The notes under the pieces: model-generated
Told to the model about the DNA's origin: nothing
Databases searched by the model: none
What the model saw: only the letters and a program-made list of their open reading frames with translations
Translations under genes and position numbers: made by a program
Assembly (NCBI GenBank): GCA_963707015.1
Contig: CAVPOO010000014.1
Coordinates: 62,001 to 126,000 of the forward strand
Source of the DNA: CAVPOO01 sp963707015
Lineage (GTDB): Bacteria > Pseudomonadota > Gammaproteobacteria > Thiohalobacterales > Thiohalobacteraceae
Direction of reading: 5' to 3'
DNA: 64,000 nt
In this document: piece after piece, positions 8,240 to 18,120 of the stretch
How positions within the stretch are numbered: position 1 is the first letter of the stretch
Layout: the number at the start of each line of letters is the position of its first letter

Positions 8240-8858
8240 TGAGGGCTGTACGTCCTGGCGGAACCGGTTTTATCGATGGTCGGGCAGTGCGCGGGTCGGA
8301 CAGATGGAACCGACTGCCGCCGCACAACATACTTCGCACCAGGTGACCGTCTTGGCGCTGAGCGCGCGCGGTGGTGGTTTCAAGACAGGTCCGCTAAACG
8401 GGTCGTGTCTTTGCTCTTCGGGCGTTGGATCAGGGCCTTTGTTTGGCAAAAGTCACTTCCGCACATTCCGAGCCCGGCGGCCTTCAGTAGCTGGTACCAA
8501 ACGAAGGGTCGGTGGTGTACGCGGGGGTAGCAGACTGGCAAGCCGGCTGCCTTGCGCAACCGGGCTTTCGCAGAAAAGCCGGTGCAGGTACCTGTTGCCA
8601 CCCTGGGCGGAAAAGTTCTTATTGAGCGACCTGGTTGTTGTTCGCGCAGCGATCGGCAGGCCACGCTTCAGATGCGTGTCCTTGTGAACTGTGTCAGCGG
8701 GGCGGTGTTCGTGCGTCCGATGAACAAAGCCTCGGGCGGGCGATAGCGGCGCCAGGCGCCGGGGGCGTGGAGCGCGTTGCAGCATGCTGCGCTCCACTCT
8801 TGCCGGGTTTATTCGTCGTCTCAGCAGGCTCCGATACCCGCTCGGATCCGGTGAAACC
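8240..8858. other. 619-bp stretch without a recognised gene
   Basis: Overlapping frames on both strands are all under 115 codons, Arg/Pro-rich and without start signals, typical of GC-rich noncoding DNA. It may hold a decayed gene or repeat. I see no transposase, tRNA or terminal repeats. Confidence 0.5.
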
Positions 8859-9083
8859 TCAACCGGAATAGTCGTCCGTCGGGTTGCTCAGTGTTTTCGA
8901 TAAATCCCGCTCCGGAAGCTCAACGGGCATGTCGAGGTAGCTCTGGCGCGAAGCCATGGTTTCGAAGTAAATCGTCAGATCGTTGCTGGAGTCACCCTCA
9001 ACGACATGGGGTCGGTTCGTCGGATCGGTGATGTCGAAGCCGTTGATCGGGTCCGTCGTGCTGGTGATGTGGGAGCTATTCAT
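8859..9083 (-). CDS. Small acidic hypothetical protein
   Basis: A 74-residue protein starting at ATG 9083, chosen because GGAGGG lies 7 nt upstream (a longer frame begins at 9110 without such a site). It is acidic and has no signal peptide or membrane helix. The middle reads IYFETMASRQSYLDMPVELPE and the end is a disordered acidic tail. No family is recognised. The strong ribosome site and a long AT-rich leader suggest a real gene. It is monocistronic. Confidence 0.6.
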   Translation of the reverse strand: MNSSHITSTTDPINGFDITDPTNRPHVVEGDSSNDLTIYFETMASRQSYLDMPVELPERDLSKTLSNPTDDYSG

Positions 9084-9282
9084 GATTAACCCTCCATGGG
9101 TTATGTCCACCTACGCCAGCCTGGGGGATGTGGGTATCTAATAACTGACTAAATCAGTCAGGTATAGGCACTATACGCTCTCTGAGCTCAATAGCGAGGG
9201 GTATTTGCCTTAGGGGGCGGGAAAGGGGAAACCCGGTAGCCAGCTCGCCGGGGCCGGCACCGGGGTCAGCGCCGCGCGTGCC

Positions 9283-10476
9283 TCATTTACCGCTTCTGCG
9301 CGACACACCCACCTGCAGCATCCCCTTGCCGAATTTCTCGGTAACGGCGTCGATCGTCTCCAGCAGACGCTGGTCGTTTTCCCGCTGTTCCGGTCTGTCG
9401 AAGAGGTCGGCCTGGCCGGGCCGGACTTGCTCCCAGCCGCTGATACCGACCCCAATGAGCCGCACCGGCTTTTGCGGCAGCTTGCCCCCGAGGAAAAGCT
9501 GCCAGGCCGTCTTGAGAATGTCACGCTCGTCGTTTGTCGGCGCGGTTCGCTTGTGCTGCCGCGTGTGGGTCTCGAATCCCTCGAAGCGGATCTTCAGCGT
9601 TACGACGGAACCGGACAAACCCTCCCGACGTGCGGTTCCTGCCACATCGGCCGCCAGCTCGCGCAGCGCATCGTGCAGCACGGTGTTACTCTGCACGTCC
9701 GTCTCGAATGTCGTCTCCTTGGAGATGCTCTTGCGGCGCCGTTCGGGCACGACCCGGTTCGAGGCGATGCCAAAGGCCTGGCGGTGAAAACCCGCCGCGG
9801 CCTTTTCCCCCAGATATTGCTCCAGCGTTGCGAGGCGGCAGGCGCGCAGCTGTCCCACGGTCCTGATGCCGAGGCGGGTGAAGATCTTCTGCGTCTGCTG
9901 CCCGAGCCCGCGCAGGTTGGACACCGGCATGGGGGCCAGGAAGTCGAGGACCTGGTCGGGGGATACCACCGTCAAACCGTCCGGTTTGTGGTATTCCGAG
10001 CCGAGTTTCGCAATCAGCCGGTTCGGTCCGATGCCCACCGAGGCGCTCAGTTCTGTCGCCGCGAAGATGCGGCGCTTGATCTCGCGTCCGATGGTCTCCG
10101 GCGCGCCCACCAGCCTTTCGAGTCCGCTCACATCCAGGTAGGCCTCATCGATCGAGGCAGCCTCCACGGTCGGCGTTAGGGTTTCAAGGATCTGAAAGAC
10201 CTGCCGCGAGATGCGTCGGTACTTGTCCAGGTCGGGGCGCAGGAACACGGCATCCGGGCAGCGCCGCCAGGCCTCGGAAATCGGCATGGCAGAGCGGATA
10301 CCGAATCTTCGAGCTTCATACGAGGCGGCGGCAACCACGCCACGATGACCGGGCAGGGCGCCAACGACAACGGGACGGCCCTCGTATTCGGGATGGTCCC
10401 GCTGTTCACAGCTGGCGAAAAACGCGTCCAGGTCCATGTGGGCGATCCAGCGGTGTGGCTGTTGGGAGCGTACCAT
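9283..10476 (-). CDS. dinB: DNA polymerase IV (Y-family translesion polymerase)
   Basis: A 397-residue protein, slightly longer than E. coli Pol IV. Catalytic motifs are in place: HMDLDAFFASCEQ (first metal-binding Asp) near residues 13-25 and SIDEAYLDVSG (the S-I-D-E-A-Y/F-L-D block) near 108-118. ASVGIGPNRLIAKLGSEYHKPDG marks the thumb, and the C-terminal little-finger domain follows. A LFDRPEQREN segment near the end resembles the clamp-binding region. It performs error-prone bypass synthesis. No clear LexA box was seen upstream. Confidence 0.96.
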   Translation of the reverse strand: MVRSQQPHRWIAHMDLDAFFASCEQRDHPEYEGRPVVVGALPGHRGVVAAASYEARRFGIRSAMPISEAWRRCPDAVFLRPDLDKYRRISRQVFQILETLTPTVEAASIDEAYLDVSGLERLVGAPETIGREIKRRIFAATELSASVGIGPNRLIAKLGSEYHKPDGLTVVSPDQVLDFLAPMPVSNLRGLGQQTQKIFTRLGIRTVGQLRACRLATLEQYLGEKAAAGFHRQAFGIASNRVVPERRRKSISKETTFETDVQSNTVLHDALRELAADVAGTARREGLSGSVVTLKIRFEGFETHTRQHKRTAPTNDERDILKTAWQLFLGGKLPQKPVRLIGVGISGWEQVRPGQADLFDRPEQRENDQRLLETIDAVTEKFGKGMLQVGVSRRSGK

Positions 10477-10770
10477 GTGTTTTCAGCGATGAGTCACTCG
10501 GGCAGAAGATACCGCGTCATGGGCGGAAAGGGGACAGATTTGTGTGTTTCTTTTGCGTCATCCTTTCGTGTCGTTCAATGGCATCAGCATTTATGACTGC
10601 AGATGAATTTGAACAGGCTGGGCTCTTTGGGGCCACGATTTATGCAACTGTCGGGTGAGGTAAACGGTCTTCCTGACAATCCTAAAGGAGCCGCCTGGCG
10701 CGCCGTTCTGGTGGCAGGATTATAATGCGACGTCTGCCTGCTCGCGGGCGGGGCAGGGCAGGGAAACAGC
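10477..10770. other. Intergenic gap with a GGGGACAGATTTG half-repeat
   Basis: Nothing coding is supportable. The string AAAGGGGACAGATTTG near 10535-10550 resembles one arm of the REP-like hairpins at 41.0 and 43.7 kb, but the second arm is missing here. Confidence 0.35.
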
Positions 10771-12523
10771 ATGAGACGCACACGCGGGACAGCGCCGGGG
10801 AAAAAGCCTGCAGCCTACTGGACGGGCATGCTGTTCGGCCTGTTGTTTACTGGCATCGGGACCGGCTTCCTGCTGCTCGGTGTGATCCCCAATCTGTGGG
10901 ACGCCCTGCGTATGCAGGACTGGGTGCAGGTGCCGGCCGAAGTCGTCGCGCTCGAGCTGAAGACAAACCGTTCCGATGACACGACCACCTACCGGGTGAT
11001 CGCACGTTTCCGATACGACTACAACGGGCAGCACTACACCGGCAACCGTGTCGGCATTGCCGATGGAGGCAGTGATAATGTCGGGAACTGGCAGCGCGCG
11101 ACCTATTCCAGGCTCAAGGGCAGGGACCGAATCCAGCTATGGGTGAACCCCGCTAAGCCGTCCGAATCCGTTTTTGACCGCCAACTGCGCTGGGGCCTGC
11201 TGGGTTTCAAGATGATCTTTGTCGTCGTGTTTGGCGGCTTCGGCATCCTGGCGATGTGGTACGTCAACCGCACCCCAAAGCCCGTGCCGCCCGGCCTCCC
11301 GGCCTGGCAGGCGAGGGCCGCATGGACGGACAACAACATCCATTCCGCCGCCCGATCCACACTCTGGTTTGCCTGGGGCTTTGCGGTCTTCTGGAATGCG
11401 ATTTCCTCACCCATCCCGTTCATGCTTCCCGCAGAGCTGGCCAAGGGCAACCAGCTTGCCTGGGTGGGCCTCCTGTTTCCGGCGGTGGGCCTCGGTCTGC
11501 TGATCTGGGCCATCCGGCAGACGCTCAACTGGCGGCGCTTCGGCACCACCCTGTTGCAGATGGATCCGTTTCCCGGTGCGATCGGGGGTGACGTCGGTGG
11601 TGCGGTGGAGCTGAGGCTTGCCTATAACCCGAAGTACCGGTTCCGTGTCACGCTCACCTGCAGTCATGCCCATACACGGCGCACCAGCAAGAGCAGCGAA
11701 ACGGTACGTGAAACCCGATGGCAGGATGAGCAGCTCGCGGTGGTGCAGCCCGGACTGCACGGCACGCGGCTGCGTTTCCTGTTCCGGCCGCCGGGCGAGC
11801 TGCCCGGGAGCAGCGAGGGGGGTGACAGCTGGAACGAATGGAGGGTGCAGATCTCCGCCAGCCTGCCGGGCACTGACTTCGAGCGCAGTTGGGAGGTCCC
11901 GGTGTTCAAAGACGCGGGGCCGCACACCGCGCGCGAACGGGTCGAACCTCGCCCGCTCGAAGCCGACTCACGGGAGCCGCTGGACAGGGTGGTCTCGATC
12001 CGCGAGACCGGCGCAGGCCTCGAACTGTACTACCCTTACCTGCGCCACCTGGGCCTGGCCTTCGGCACCCTGGTCACTGGCGGGGCTTTCGTCGGCTTTG
12101 CCTGGCTGTTCCACACCGCGAGCGGTGCAGACGGGTTTTCGAGCCTGTTCGTCGGGCTGTTCGCCGACGCTGGGAATACTGATTCTCATCTGGGGACTCT
12201 ATCTGCCTGGGAATTCATTGCGTGTTACGGCCGGCAGACAGGGACTGAGCGCTGTAAGGGGAATTTTCGGCCTGCGCTTCGCGCGCCATGCCGCCGCCGA
12301 GGAGATAACCGGTATTGAAAAATCCATCGGGATGCAGGCCACGCAGGGTAACCGGACGCGTGCCTACTACCGGATCCAGGTCCACACCCGTGCGGGTCGC
12401 AGCATCACGGCAGGCAGCGGCATTCCCGGTGCCAGCCGCGTCGATGCCATCATCGCGCGCATGCGCGAGGCGCTTGACCTGCCCGGCCTGGCGACCACAG
12501 CATGGTCCGACCCCCAGTCCTGA
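10771..12523 (+). pseudogene. DUF3592-type membrane protein, frameshifted
   Basis: The first frame (10771 to a stop at 12318) encodes an N-terminal helix pair, a beta-rich DUF3592-like segment (VPAEVVALELK ... YTGNRVGI ... IQLWVNPAKPSESV), two more helices and a long soluble domain. About residue 465 the protein sense changes frame: the natural continuation GILILIWGLYLPGNSLRV and a soluble tail ending DLPGLATTAWSDPQS runs in the +1 frame to 12523. The joined product would be about 583 residues. The switch lies near 12160-12175. Either a one-base sequence error or a genuine frameshift is possible. Function is unknown; it is likely an inner-membrane protein. Confidence 0.7.
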
Positions 12524-12622
12524 TCCGTCCCGGGTTTGCCGATCGCCAGGGGCGGAGCAGGGCGGCTGCGCGCGGGTGCTGGAGTTTCTGAGGGTGCGCT
12601 CAGGCGCAAAGAGGTGTTACCC

Positions 12623-13111
12623 ATGACAGGGCCTGTATTGCCGCCAACTATCCATTTGCGCCCCATGCTGGAGTCCGACCTTCCCGGTGTCTATGGTCTG
12701 GAAGTGACCAGCCAGCCGCTTCCCTGGCCGCTGTGGTTCTTTCGCAGGCAGGTTCGCCAAGGCGCCTCCTGCTGGGTGCTCGAAGAGGAGGCGGGGATCG
12801 TCGGTTTCGGTATCGTTGCCTTTGCGAAGAACCGGGCGCACATCATGAACATGTGTGTTGCACCCGGCTATCGCCGCCGCGGTCTGGGGCGGCGCATCCT
12901 GCTGCATCTGCTGGGCGTCGCGCGCCATCGTCACTGCAGGCGGGCCTGGCTGGAGGTCCGTCGTGCCAATCGCCCCGCTATTGGGCTGTATCGCACGCTG
13001 GGTTTTCGCACCAAGGCGATCCGCAAGGGCTATTACCCCACCCGGACGGGGCGCCAGAACGGCCTGCTCATGGCGCGTCCCATCCGCTCGTCGATGCGCG
13101 AGACACGCTGA
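12623..13111 (+). CDS. GNAT-family N-acetyltransferase, RimI-like
   Basis: A 162-residue protein. The start ATG at 12623 has GAGGTG upstream; the longer frame from 12536 lacks a site. It shows the ribosomal-protein-alanine acetyltransferase pattern: IHLRPMLESDLPGVYGLE, GFGIVAFAKNRAHIMNMCVAP, then the acetyl-CoA pyrophosphate loop YRRRGLGRRIL, and LEVRRANRPAIGLYRTLGF with FRTKAIRKGYY. RimI acetylates the N-terminus of ribosomal protein S18, but the family includes relaxed paralogues. It is not beside tsaB, so the exact substrate is open. Confidence 0.85.
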   Translation: MTGPVLPPTIHLRPMLESDLPGVYGLEVTSQPLPWPLWFFRRQVRQGASCWVLEEEAGIVGFGIVAFAKNRAHIMNMCVAPGYRRRGLGRRILLHLLGVARHRHCRRAWLEVRRANRPAIGLYRTLGFRTKAIRKGYYPTRTGRQNGLLMARPIRSSMRETR

Positions 13112-13128
13112 AGCCTTTGCGGCGGTTT

Positions 13129-13659
13129 CTATACGCGTTCCCGCAGCCAGGCGAGGATATCTGAAGCCAGGGTCTGGCGATTGGCGCGTGTGACCTCCCA
13201 CAAGTCAGACTCCGGACGACGCTTCACCTCGTCTATCAGGCCGCCACCTCGCTTCGCCACCGTCGCCACCAGCGGTTTATCCGAGTCCAGCAATGCCCGT
13301 ATACCGACGGTGAAACGCGGAGAAAGACACTCCATCCTGCCGATCTCGTCGACAAGATAGAGGTCTATGCCATCGGCCAGGCCCAGGCTGGATTCGGCAA
13401 GACGATCGATAGCCGCTACATCGACACCGTATCTGCCGACAGCATACCGGTGATTGAAATCGACATGGGCAATGACCGATTCGTCCGCGTCAAACGTGAC
13501 CAGGCGAAACCCCTGACGCACGCCCGCTTTGCGTATCTCTGCGGTATAAAAACCGCCCAGCCGCTTGCCTGCCAGGGCTTCGGCCACACGGCGGATCACC
13601 GTTGTCTTGCCGACGCCAGGCACGCCGGTCAACAAAAGATGGTGGTAAGATGCCGGCAC
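13129..13659 (-). CDS. THEP1-type nucleoside-triphosphatase (NTPase)
   Basis: A 176-residue P-loop protein. GVPGVGKTT (residues 12-20) is the Walker A motif; DLYLVDEIGRMECLS (about residues 99-113) is the Walker B and the conserved DEIG-x-ME signature of the THEP1 nucleotide phosphatase family, and KPLVATVAKRG follows. Members hydrolyse NTPs in vitro; the cellular role is poorly known. The start is GTG. It converges with the acetyltransferase gene with only 17 bp between stop codons. Confidence 0.88.
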   Translation of the reverse strand: MPASYHHLLLTGVPGVGKTTVIRRVAEALAGKRLGGFYTAEIRKAGVRQGFRLVTFDADESVIAHVDFNHRYAVGRYGVDVAAIDRLAESSLGLADGIDLYLVDEIGRMECLSPRFTVGIRALLDSDKPLVATVAKRGGGLIDEVKRRPESDLWEVTRANRQTLASDILAWLRERV

Positions 13660-13915
13660 GTTGTTCCATTACCAGAATCCTGAGCAAACCCGGTGCGCAG
13701 GTTGATGGGAAGCAGTATAGCGTGCCGCTGACACCTGACGAAGCGCCGGCTCGGTCGAGTGATCAGGCATTCATGCGAACAGGGTGTCGCGTTGTAGATT
13801 TCGAGCGCAGAAGGTGACCGATGGTTTGTTCGGCGTGGTCTCATGAGCCCGACGGGTTTTTCGCAGCGCGTTTACATCGCACCGAGGGGCGGCACGCCTG
13901 CGGGTGGGGCAAATC

Positions 13916-15043
13916 ATGCCCCTGACCCTGCTCCACACCGCCGACTGGCAGATCGGCAAGCAGTTTGGTCCTGTCGCGGGCGATGCCGGCGCGATGCTGC
14001 GCGCCCAGCGCCTGGAGACCATCAGGGCGCTGGCGGCGCTGGCCAGCGAACGGCGTGTGGATGCCGTGCTGGTGGCCGGCGATGTTTTCGAGGATAACGC
14101 CGTCTCGGACGAAACCCTGCGCCGCACCATGAATGCGCTGGCCGGGTTCCAGGGCCCCTGGGTGCTGCTGCCGGGCAACCACGATGCGGCACTGGCGCAG
14201 AGCGCCTGGAGCCGTCTGCGGCGGCTCGCCATTGTGCCCGACAATGTGATCCTCGCGACGGACCCCGAGCCCATCACGCTCTGTGACACGCGCCTGTGCA
14301 TCCTGCCGGCGCCGCTGCAGCGACGCCACGAGGTGCGCGATCTCACCGACTACTTCGACCGTGTCGAAACCGGTCCCGGCGTACTGCGGGTGGGGCTGGC
14401 GCACGGTGCGGTGCGCAACCGGCTGCCGGAGGAGTCCGAGGCCATGAACCCGATCTCGGACACGCGCGCGGACTCGGCCCGCCTCGACTACCTGGCGCTC
14501 GGCGACTGGCACGGGACCCTGGAGATTGCGCCGCGCACCTGGTATGCGGGCGCACCGGAGCCCGACCGCTTCAGAGCCAATGATCCCGGCAACGTCCTGC
14601 TCGTGGAGCTCGGCGAACCCGGTGCGTCGCCGCGCGTGGAGAAAATCCGCATCGGCCGGTTCCACTGGGAACAGCTCGAGTTTGCCCTCGCAGACGCGGC
14701 GAGTATCGGCGTGCTCGATGACCGCATCGCGGCGCTCGCTGAGGTTTCCCGCACCTTGCTGCGCCTGCGCCTCAGCGGGGCGCTGGATCTGGGCGCGCGC
14801 GGGCAGCTCGACGAGGTCCTCGAGCGCTGGCGGGCGCGTCTGCACCACCTGGGTGTGGACGACACGGGGCTGGTGGCGCGGCCCAGTGCCGAGGACATCG
14901 CCGCCATCGGTGCCTCGGGCTTTGTTCGCGATGCCATCGACACGCTGATTCGCATCCAGGATGAGCCGGCGCATCCCGATCACGCCCACGCGGCCCGGGC
15001 ACTGCAGGTGCTCTACCTCGAGCAGCTGGCGCTGCGCAAATGA
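13916..15043 (+). CDS. SbcD/YhaO-type metallophosphoesterase (DNA repair exonuclease)
   Basis: A 375-residue calcineurin-like phosphoesterase. Metal-binding blocks are visible at the N-terminus: LLHTADWQIGK (D-x-H block variant), VLVAGDVFEDN (G-D), LLPGNHDAAL (G-N-H-D) and later YLALGDWHGT. The organisation matches YhaO/SbcD nuclease subunits working on DNA ends with an SMC-like ATPase. The start at 13916 begins directly at the conserved MPLTLLHTADW; a longer frame from 13904 adds four residues. The stop overlaps the start of the ATPase gene (ATGA), so the two form one complex-encoding operon. Confidence 0.88.
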   Translation: MPLTLLHTADWQIGKQFGPVAGDAGAMLRAQRLETIRALAALASERRVDAVLVAGDVFEDNAVSDETLRRTMNALAGFQGPWVLLPGNHDAALAQSAWSRLRRLAIVPDNVILATDPEPITLCDTRLCILPAPLQRRHEVRDLTDYFDRVETGPGVLRVGLAHGAVRNRLPEESEAMNPISDTRADSARLDYLALGDWHGTLEIAPRTWYAGAPEPDRFRANDPGNVLLVELGEPGASPRVEKIRIGRFHWEQLEFALADAASIGVLDDRIAALAEVSRTLLRLRLSGALDLGARGQLDEVLERWRARLHHLGVDDTGLVARPSAEDIAAIGASGFVRDAIDTLIRIQDEPAHPDHAHAARALQVLYLEQLALRK

Positions 15044-17706
15044 GCGCCATGTGGTTCAAGTCCGTCGATGTGAGTCGCTTTCGCCAGTTCCGCGCCGCGG
15101 TCGAAGTGCGCGACCTCGCACCGGGCCTGAACGTGATTGCCGGCGACAACGAGGAGGGTAAGTCGACGCTGCTGCAGGCGATTCGCGCGGCGCTGTTCGA
15201 CAAGTACACCAGTTCCGTCGCCGATACCTACCGGCCCTATGGCGAGAGTGTGAGCCCGAGGGTGGGCCTGGTCTTCGAGATCGACGAGGTGGAATACCGG
15301 CTCGACAAGGTGTTCTCGCGCAAGAAGGATGGCGAAGCCACGCTCACCGCCAGTGACGGGCGGCGCTGGGAAGGGCCGCAGGCCGAGGAGTTTGTGGCGC
15401 AGCTGCTCGGCTTCAGCTACGCGCCGCGCGGCGCGAGCAGGCCGGAGCACCAGGGCCTGGCGGGTCTGCTGTGGGTCGAGCAGGCGCGCGCCTATGAAGA
15501 GGTCACACTCAGTGACCAGTCGCGCCAGCAGCTGCACAGGGTATTCGACACCGAAATGAGCGAACTGCTGGGCGGCGAACACGGCGAGGCACTGCACCGG
15601 CGCATCGGGGAACTGCGGGAGGCGTATTTCGACAAGCGCGACAGGCCGCGCGGCGACTACCGGCAGTTGCAGGACAAGCAATCGAGGCTGGCCGAGCGCC
15701 TGGAACAGGCCAGGCTCGACTTGCAGGCCTACGAGCACAAGACCGACCAGCTCGACAAACGCCAGGCAACCCTGCGCAGTTATCTCGATGACCGTGCCCT
15801 GGAGAAGGCCCAGGCGAAGCTCCGTGACGCACAGGACACACAGACGCGGGTGCGGGCGCTGGCGCGCCAGGTGGAAGCGGGCAGGCAGACGCTGGATCTG
15901 AGCGAGGCCGAGCAGAAAGCCGCCCGCCTGGCCTGGGAAACCCGCGCGAAGCTGATTCAGGAACAGCAACAGGTCCAGGAAGGGCTGACCCGCGCGCGCG
16001 AGCTGCTGGCGCAGCGGGAGACGGAGGTCGAGCCGGCCCGCGAGGCGGTTGAGACGCTGAAGGCAGCGATTGCGGCCGGGAAGGAAGACAGGATCGCGCA
16101 GGAAGCGCGGCTGCGTCGTGCCCGCGACGCCGAGACGCTGGCGCGGCTGACGGCGGAGAAACAGGGGCTGGATACCCGGCTCAAGGACGCGCGAGCAGCC
16201 GAGGCGGCGCGGCGAGCCTGCCAGGCGCAGCGCGATGCCATCCGGGTCACGGCCGGGTCGCTGGACGAACTGCGAAGCGTCGAGCACGATCGCGCCCTCG
16301 CCGAGGTGCGGCTGCGCGCCGCGGCGACGCGGGTCGATCACCGTCTGCAGCTGTCCGCGCCGGTGCGGCTGGCCGGCCAGGCGATGCAGGGCGAGGGCTC
16401 GGTGCTGGTGACCGAGACCTCGCTGCTCGAGGTCGATGGCATCGGAACCTTTACTATTCACCCCGGGGGTGAAGATCTGGACAGCCTGCGCGCGCGGATG
16501 CACGAACATGCGCGCACGCTCGAGGATCAGCTGGCCGAACTGGGTGTGGCGGACATCGGCGAGGCGGAACGCGCACTCAAGACCCGGCAGGCGCTGGAGA
16601 GTGAGGCCAAGGCGCACAAGGCCAGGCTGAGCGGGCTGGCGCCCGATGGCCTGGGCGAACTCGAAGAGCGGCTGGCGACCCTCGACAGTCAGCGCCAGGC
16701 GCTGCGGAGCAGGGTCGGTGAGGGTGCGGAAGCGCCCGGCGATCCTGTGGCGCTGGAGCATGCGCTCGGGGCGCTTGTCGACACCCTCGCGGCCCGGGAA
16801 ACCGAGCTCGCAGAACGGCAGCGTGTGTTTGGCGAGCGACGCGATGCGGTGGTCGAGGCGGGCGCCGCGGCCAGGTCAGCGCAGACCCATGCGCAGGCCC
16901 TGGATGAGGCGCTTCAGACGGCGCGCAAGGCGTCTTCGGATGACAGGCTCGCCGGCGCGCTCGCCGATGCCGACCGCGCCGTGGAAGACGCAAAGCAGCG
17001 GCTCGCGGCGCTCGAGCTCGCGCTGCAAGCCGAGAACCCGGAGGCGGTCGCTGCGGAGGTCGAGCGCTGTGAAGCGGCGCTGGTCCGGGTGAAAGACGAC
17101 ATCGCGCGGCTCGAAAAAGAGGTCAACGACCTTGCCGTTGAGCTGACTGCGCTCGGACAACGGGGGCTGGCCGAGGAGCTGGCGCAGGTCGAGTCCGACC
17201 ATGCGGCGGTGGAACGCGAACTGAACCATATCGAAGCCCAGGCGCTGGCCGTGGATCTGCTGTACCGCACCCTGGATGCGGCGCTGAAGCGCGCCAAGGA
17301 AGCGATCGCCCAGCCTGTCATCGCCCGGCTGCTGCCCTATCTGCGCCAGTTGCTGCCCGGGGCCGAGCCATCGATCAGCGAAGAACTGGTGCTGACCGGC
17401 ATCCGGCGCGAGAGCGCAACCGAGCCGTTCGAGGACCTCAGTATCGGCACGCGCGAGCAGCTGGCGGTGCTGGTGCGACTGGCCTACGCGGATCTGTTGA
17501 GCGAGCAGGGCATGCCCGTGACGGTGATTCTCGACGACGCCCTGGTGAACTCCGACGACGAACGCCGCGACCGCATGAAAGCCATTCTCTACCAGGCGGC
17601 AAAACGGTATCAGGTGCTGGTCCTGACCTGCCACGAGCGGGAATATCGTGATGCGGGGGGAACCTTTATCCGCCTGGCGGATTGCAAGGCGGCGGACGGT
17701 GCATAG
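15040..17706 (+). CDS. SMC-like AAA ATPase, SbcC/YhaN type
   Basis: An 888-residue SMC/Rad50-type ATPase. The N-terminal P-loop GDNEEGKST (about residues 34-42) and the C-terminal VTVILDDALVNSDDERR (Walker B/D-loop, about 826-842) bracket a very long Ala/Glu/Arg/Leu-rich coiled coil. SIGTREQLAVLVRLAYA is the ABC signature region. It should pair with the phosphoesterase encoded immediately upstream, with which it is translationally coupled. YhaN-like proteins are a shorter relative of SbcC; I see no CxxC zinc hook at mid-coil. It is probably involved in DNA-end processing. Confidence 0.88.
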   Translation: MSAMWFKSVDVSRFRQFRAAVEVRDLAPGLNVIAGDNEEGKSTLLQAIRAALFDKYTSSVADTYRPYGESVSPRVGLVFEIDEVEYRLDKVFSRKKDGEATLTASDGRRWEGPQAEEFVAQLLGFSYAPRGASRPEHQGLAGLLWVEQARAYEEVTLSDQSRQQLHRVFDTEMSELLGGEHGEALHRRIGELREAYFDKRDRPRGDYRQLQDKQSRLAERLEQARLDLQAYEHKTDQLDKRQATLRSYLDDRALEKAQAKLRDAQDTQTRVRALARQVEAGRQTLDLSEAEQKAARLAWETRAKLIQEQQQVQEGLTRARELLAQRETEVEPAREAVETLKAAIAAGKEDRIAQEARLRRARDAETLARLTAEKQGLDTRLKDARAAEAARRACQAQRDAIRVTAGSLDELRSVEHDRALAEVRLRAAATRVDHRLQLSAPVRLAGQAMQGEGSVLVTETSLLEVDGIGTFTIHPGGEDLDSLRARMHEHARTLEDQLAELGVADIGEAERALKTRQALESEAKAHKARLSGLAPDGLGELEERLATLDSQRQALRSRVGEGAEAPGDPVALEHALGALVDTLAARETELAERQRVFGERRDAVVEAGAAARSAQTHAQALDEALQTARKASSDDRLAGALADADRAVEDAKQRLAALELALQAENPEAVAAEVERCEAALVRVKDDIARLEKEVNDLAVELTALGQRGLAEELAQVESDHAAVERELNHIEAQALAVDLLYRTLDAALKRAKEAIAQPVIARLLPYLRQLLPGAEPSISEELVLTGIRRESATEPFEDLSIGTREQLAVLVRLAYADLLSEQGMPVTVILDDALVNSDDERRDRMKAILYQAAKRYQVLVLTCHEREYRDAGGTFIRLADCKAADGA

Positions 17707-18120
17707 ACATAGTCCCCACCTGATTGACCCGGATGACCGGGTGCGACCCGGAAGTTGAGGTTATTGCCATACGGGTGCAGGCCGCAAGCCAGCGTGCCTT
17801 TCGCGCTACGGTGTCTGTTTGCCTGTCGACCGGCGATCATGGGCCAGGTGCTCCGGATCGGCTGCCGCACGATTTCCCCGCATCTGATCAAGAAGGCAGT
17901 GTGGACACACAACACGGCACACACCGGCGCCGTCCCTGCGCTTCGGCAGCGCGCTCAATGTGAAGGTTCATTTCGCTGTGCTGTTCCCGGGGGCTATATC
18001 GATGATCCCAACGGATACCTGCACGGTTGCGCCGGGTCAGGGCGACTCTGAACAGACGTATTCAGAATCCAGCCCCACAGTCGCTATCACAACCCACGCA
18101 TTCTACTATATGGAAATAGT
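17707..18120. other. Intergenic gap, nothing recognised
   Basis: About 410 bp. Short frames here lack domains and start signals. A short repeat CCCGGATGACCGGGTGCGACCCGG near 17727 could fold, but no function is evident. Confidence 0.4.

Noticed and set aside
8240..8858. Hidden gene in the 619-bp gap
   Set aside because: Frames on both strands are short, overlapping and Arg/Pro/Ser-rich, with no start signal.
15013..16761. 582-codon minus-strand frame
   Set aside because: It lies antisense inside the SMC-like ATPase gene, has a Leu/Arg/Gln-rich composition of mirrored GC-rich codons and no domain.
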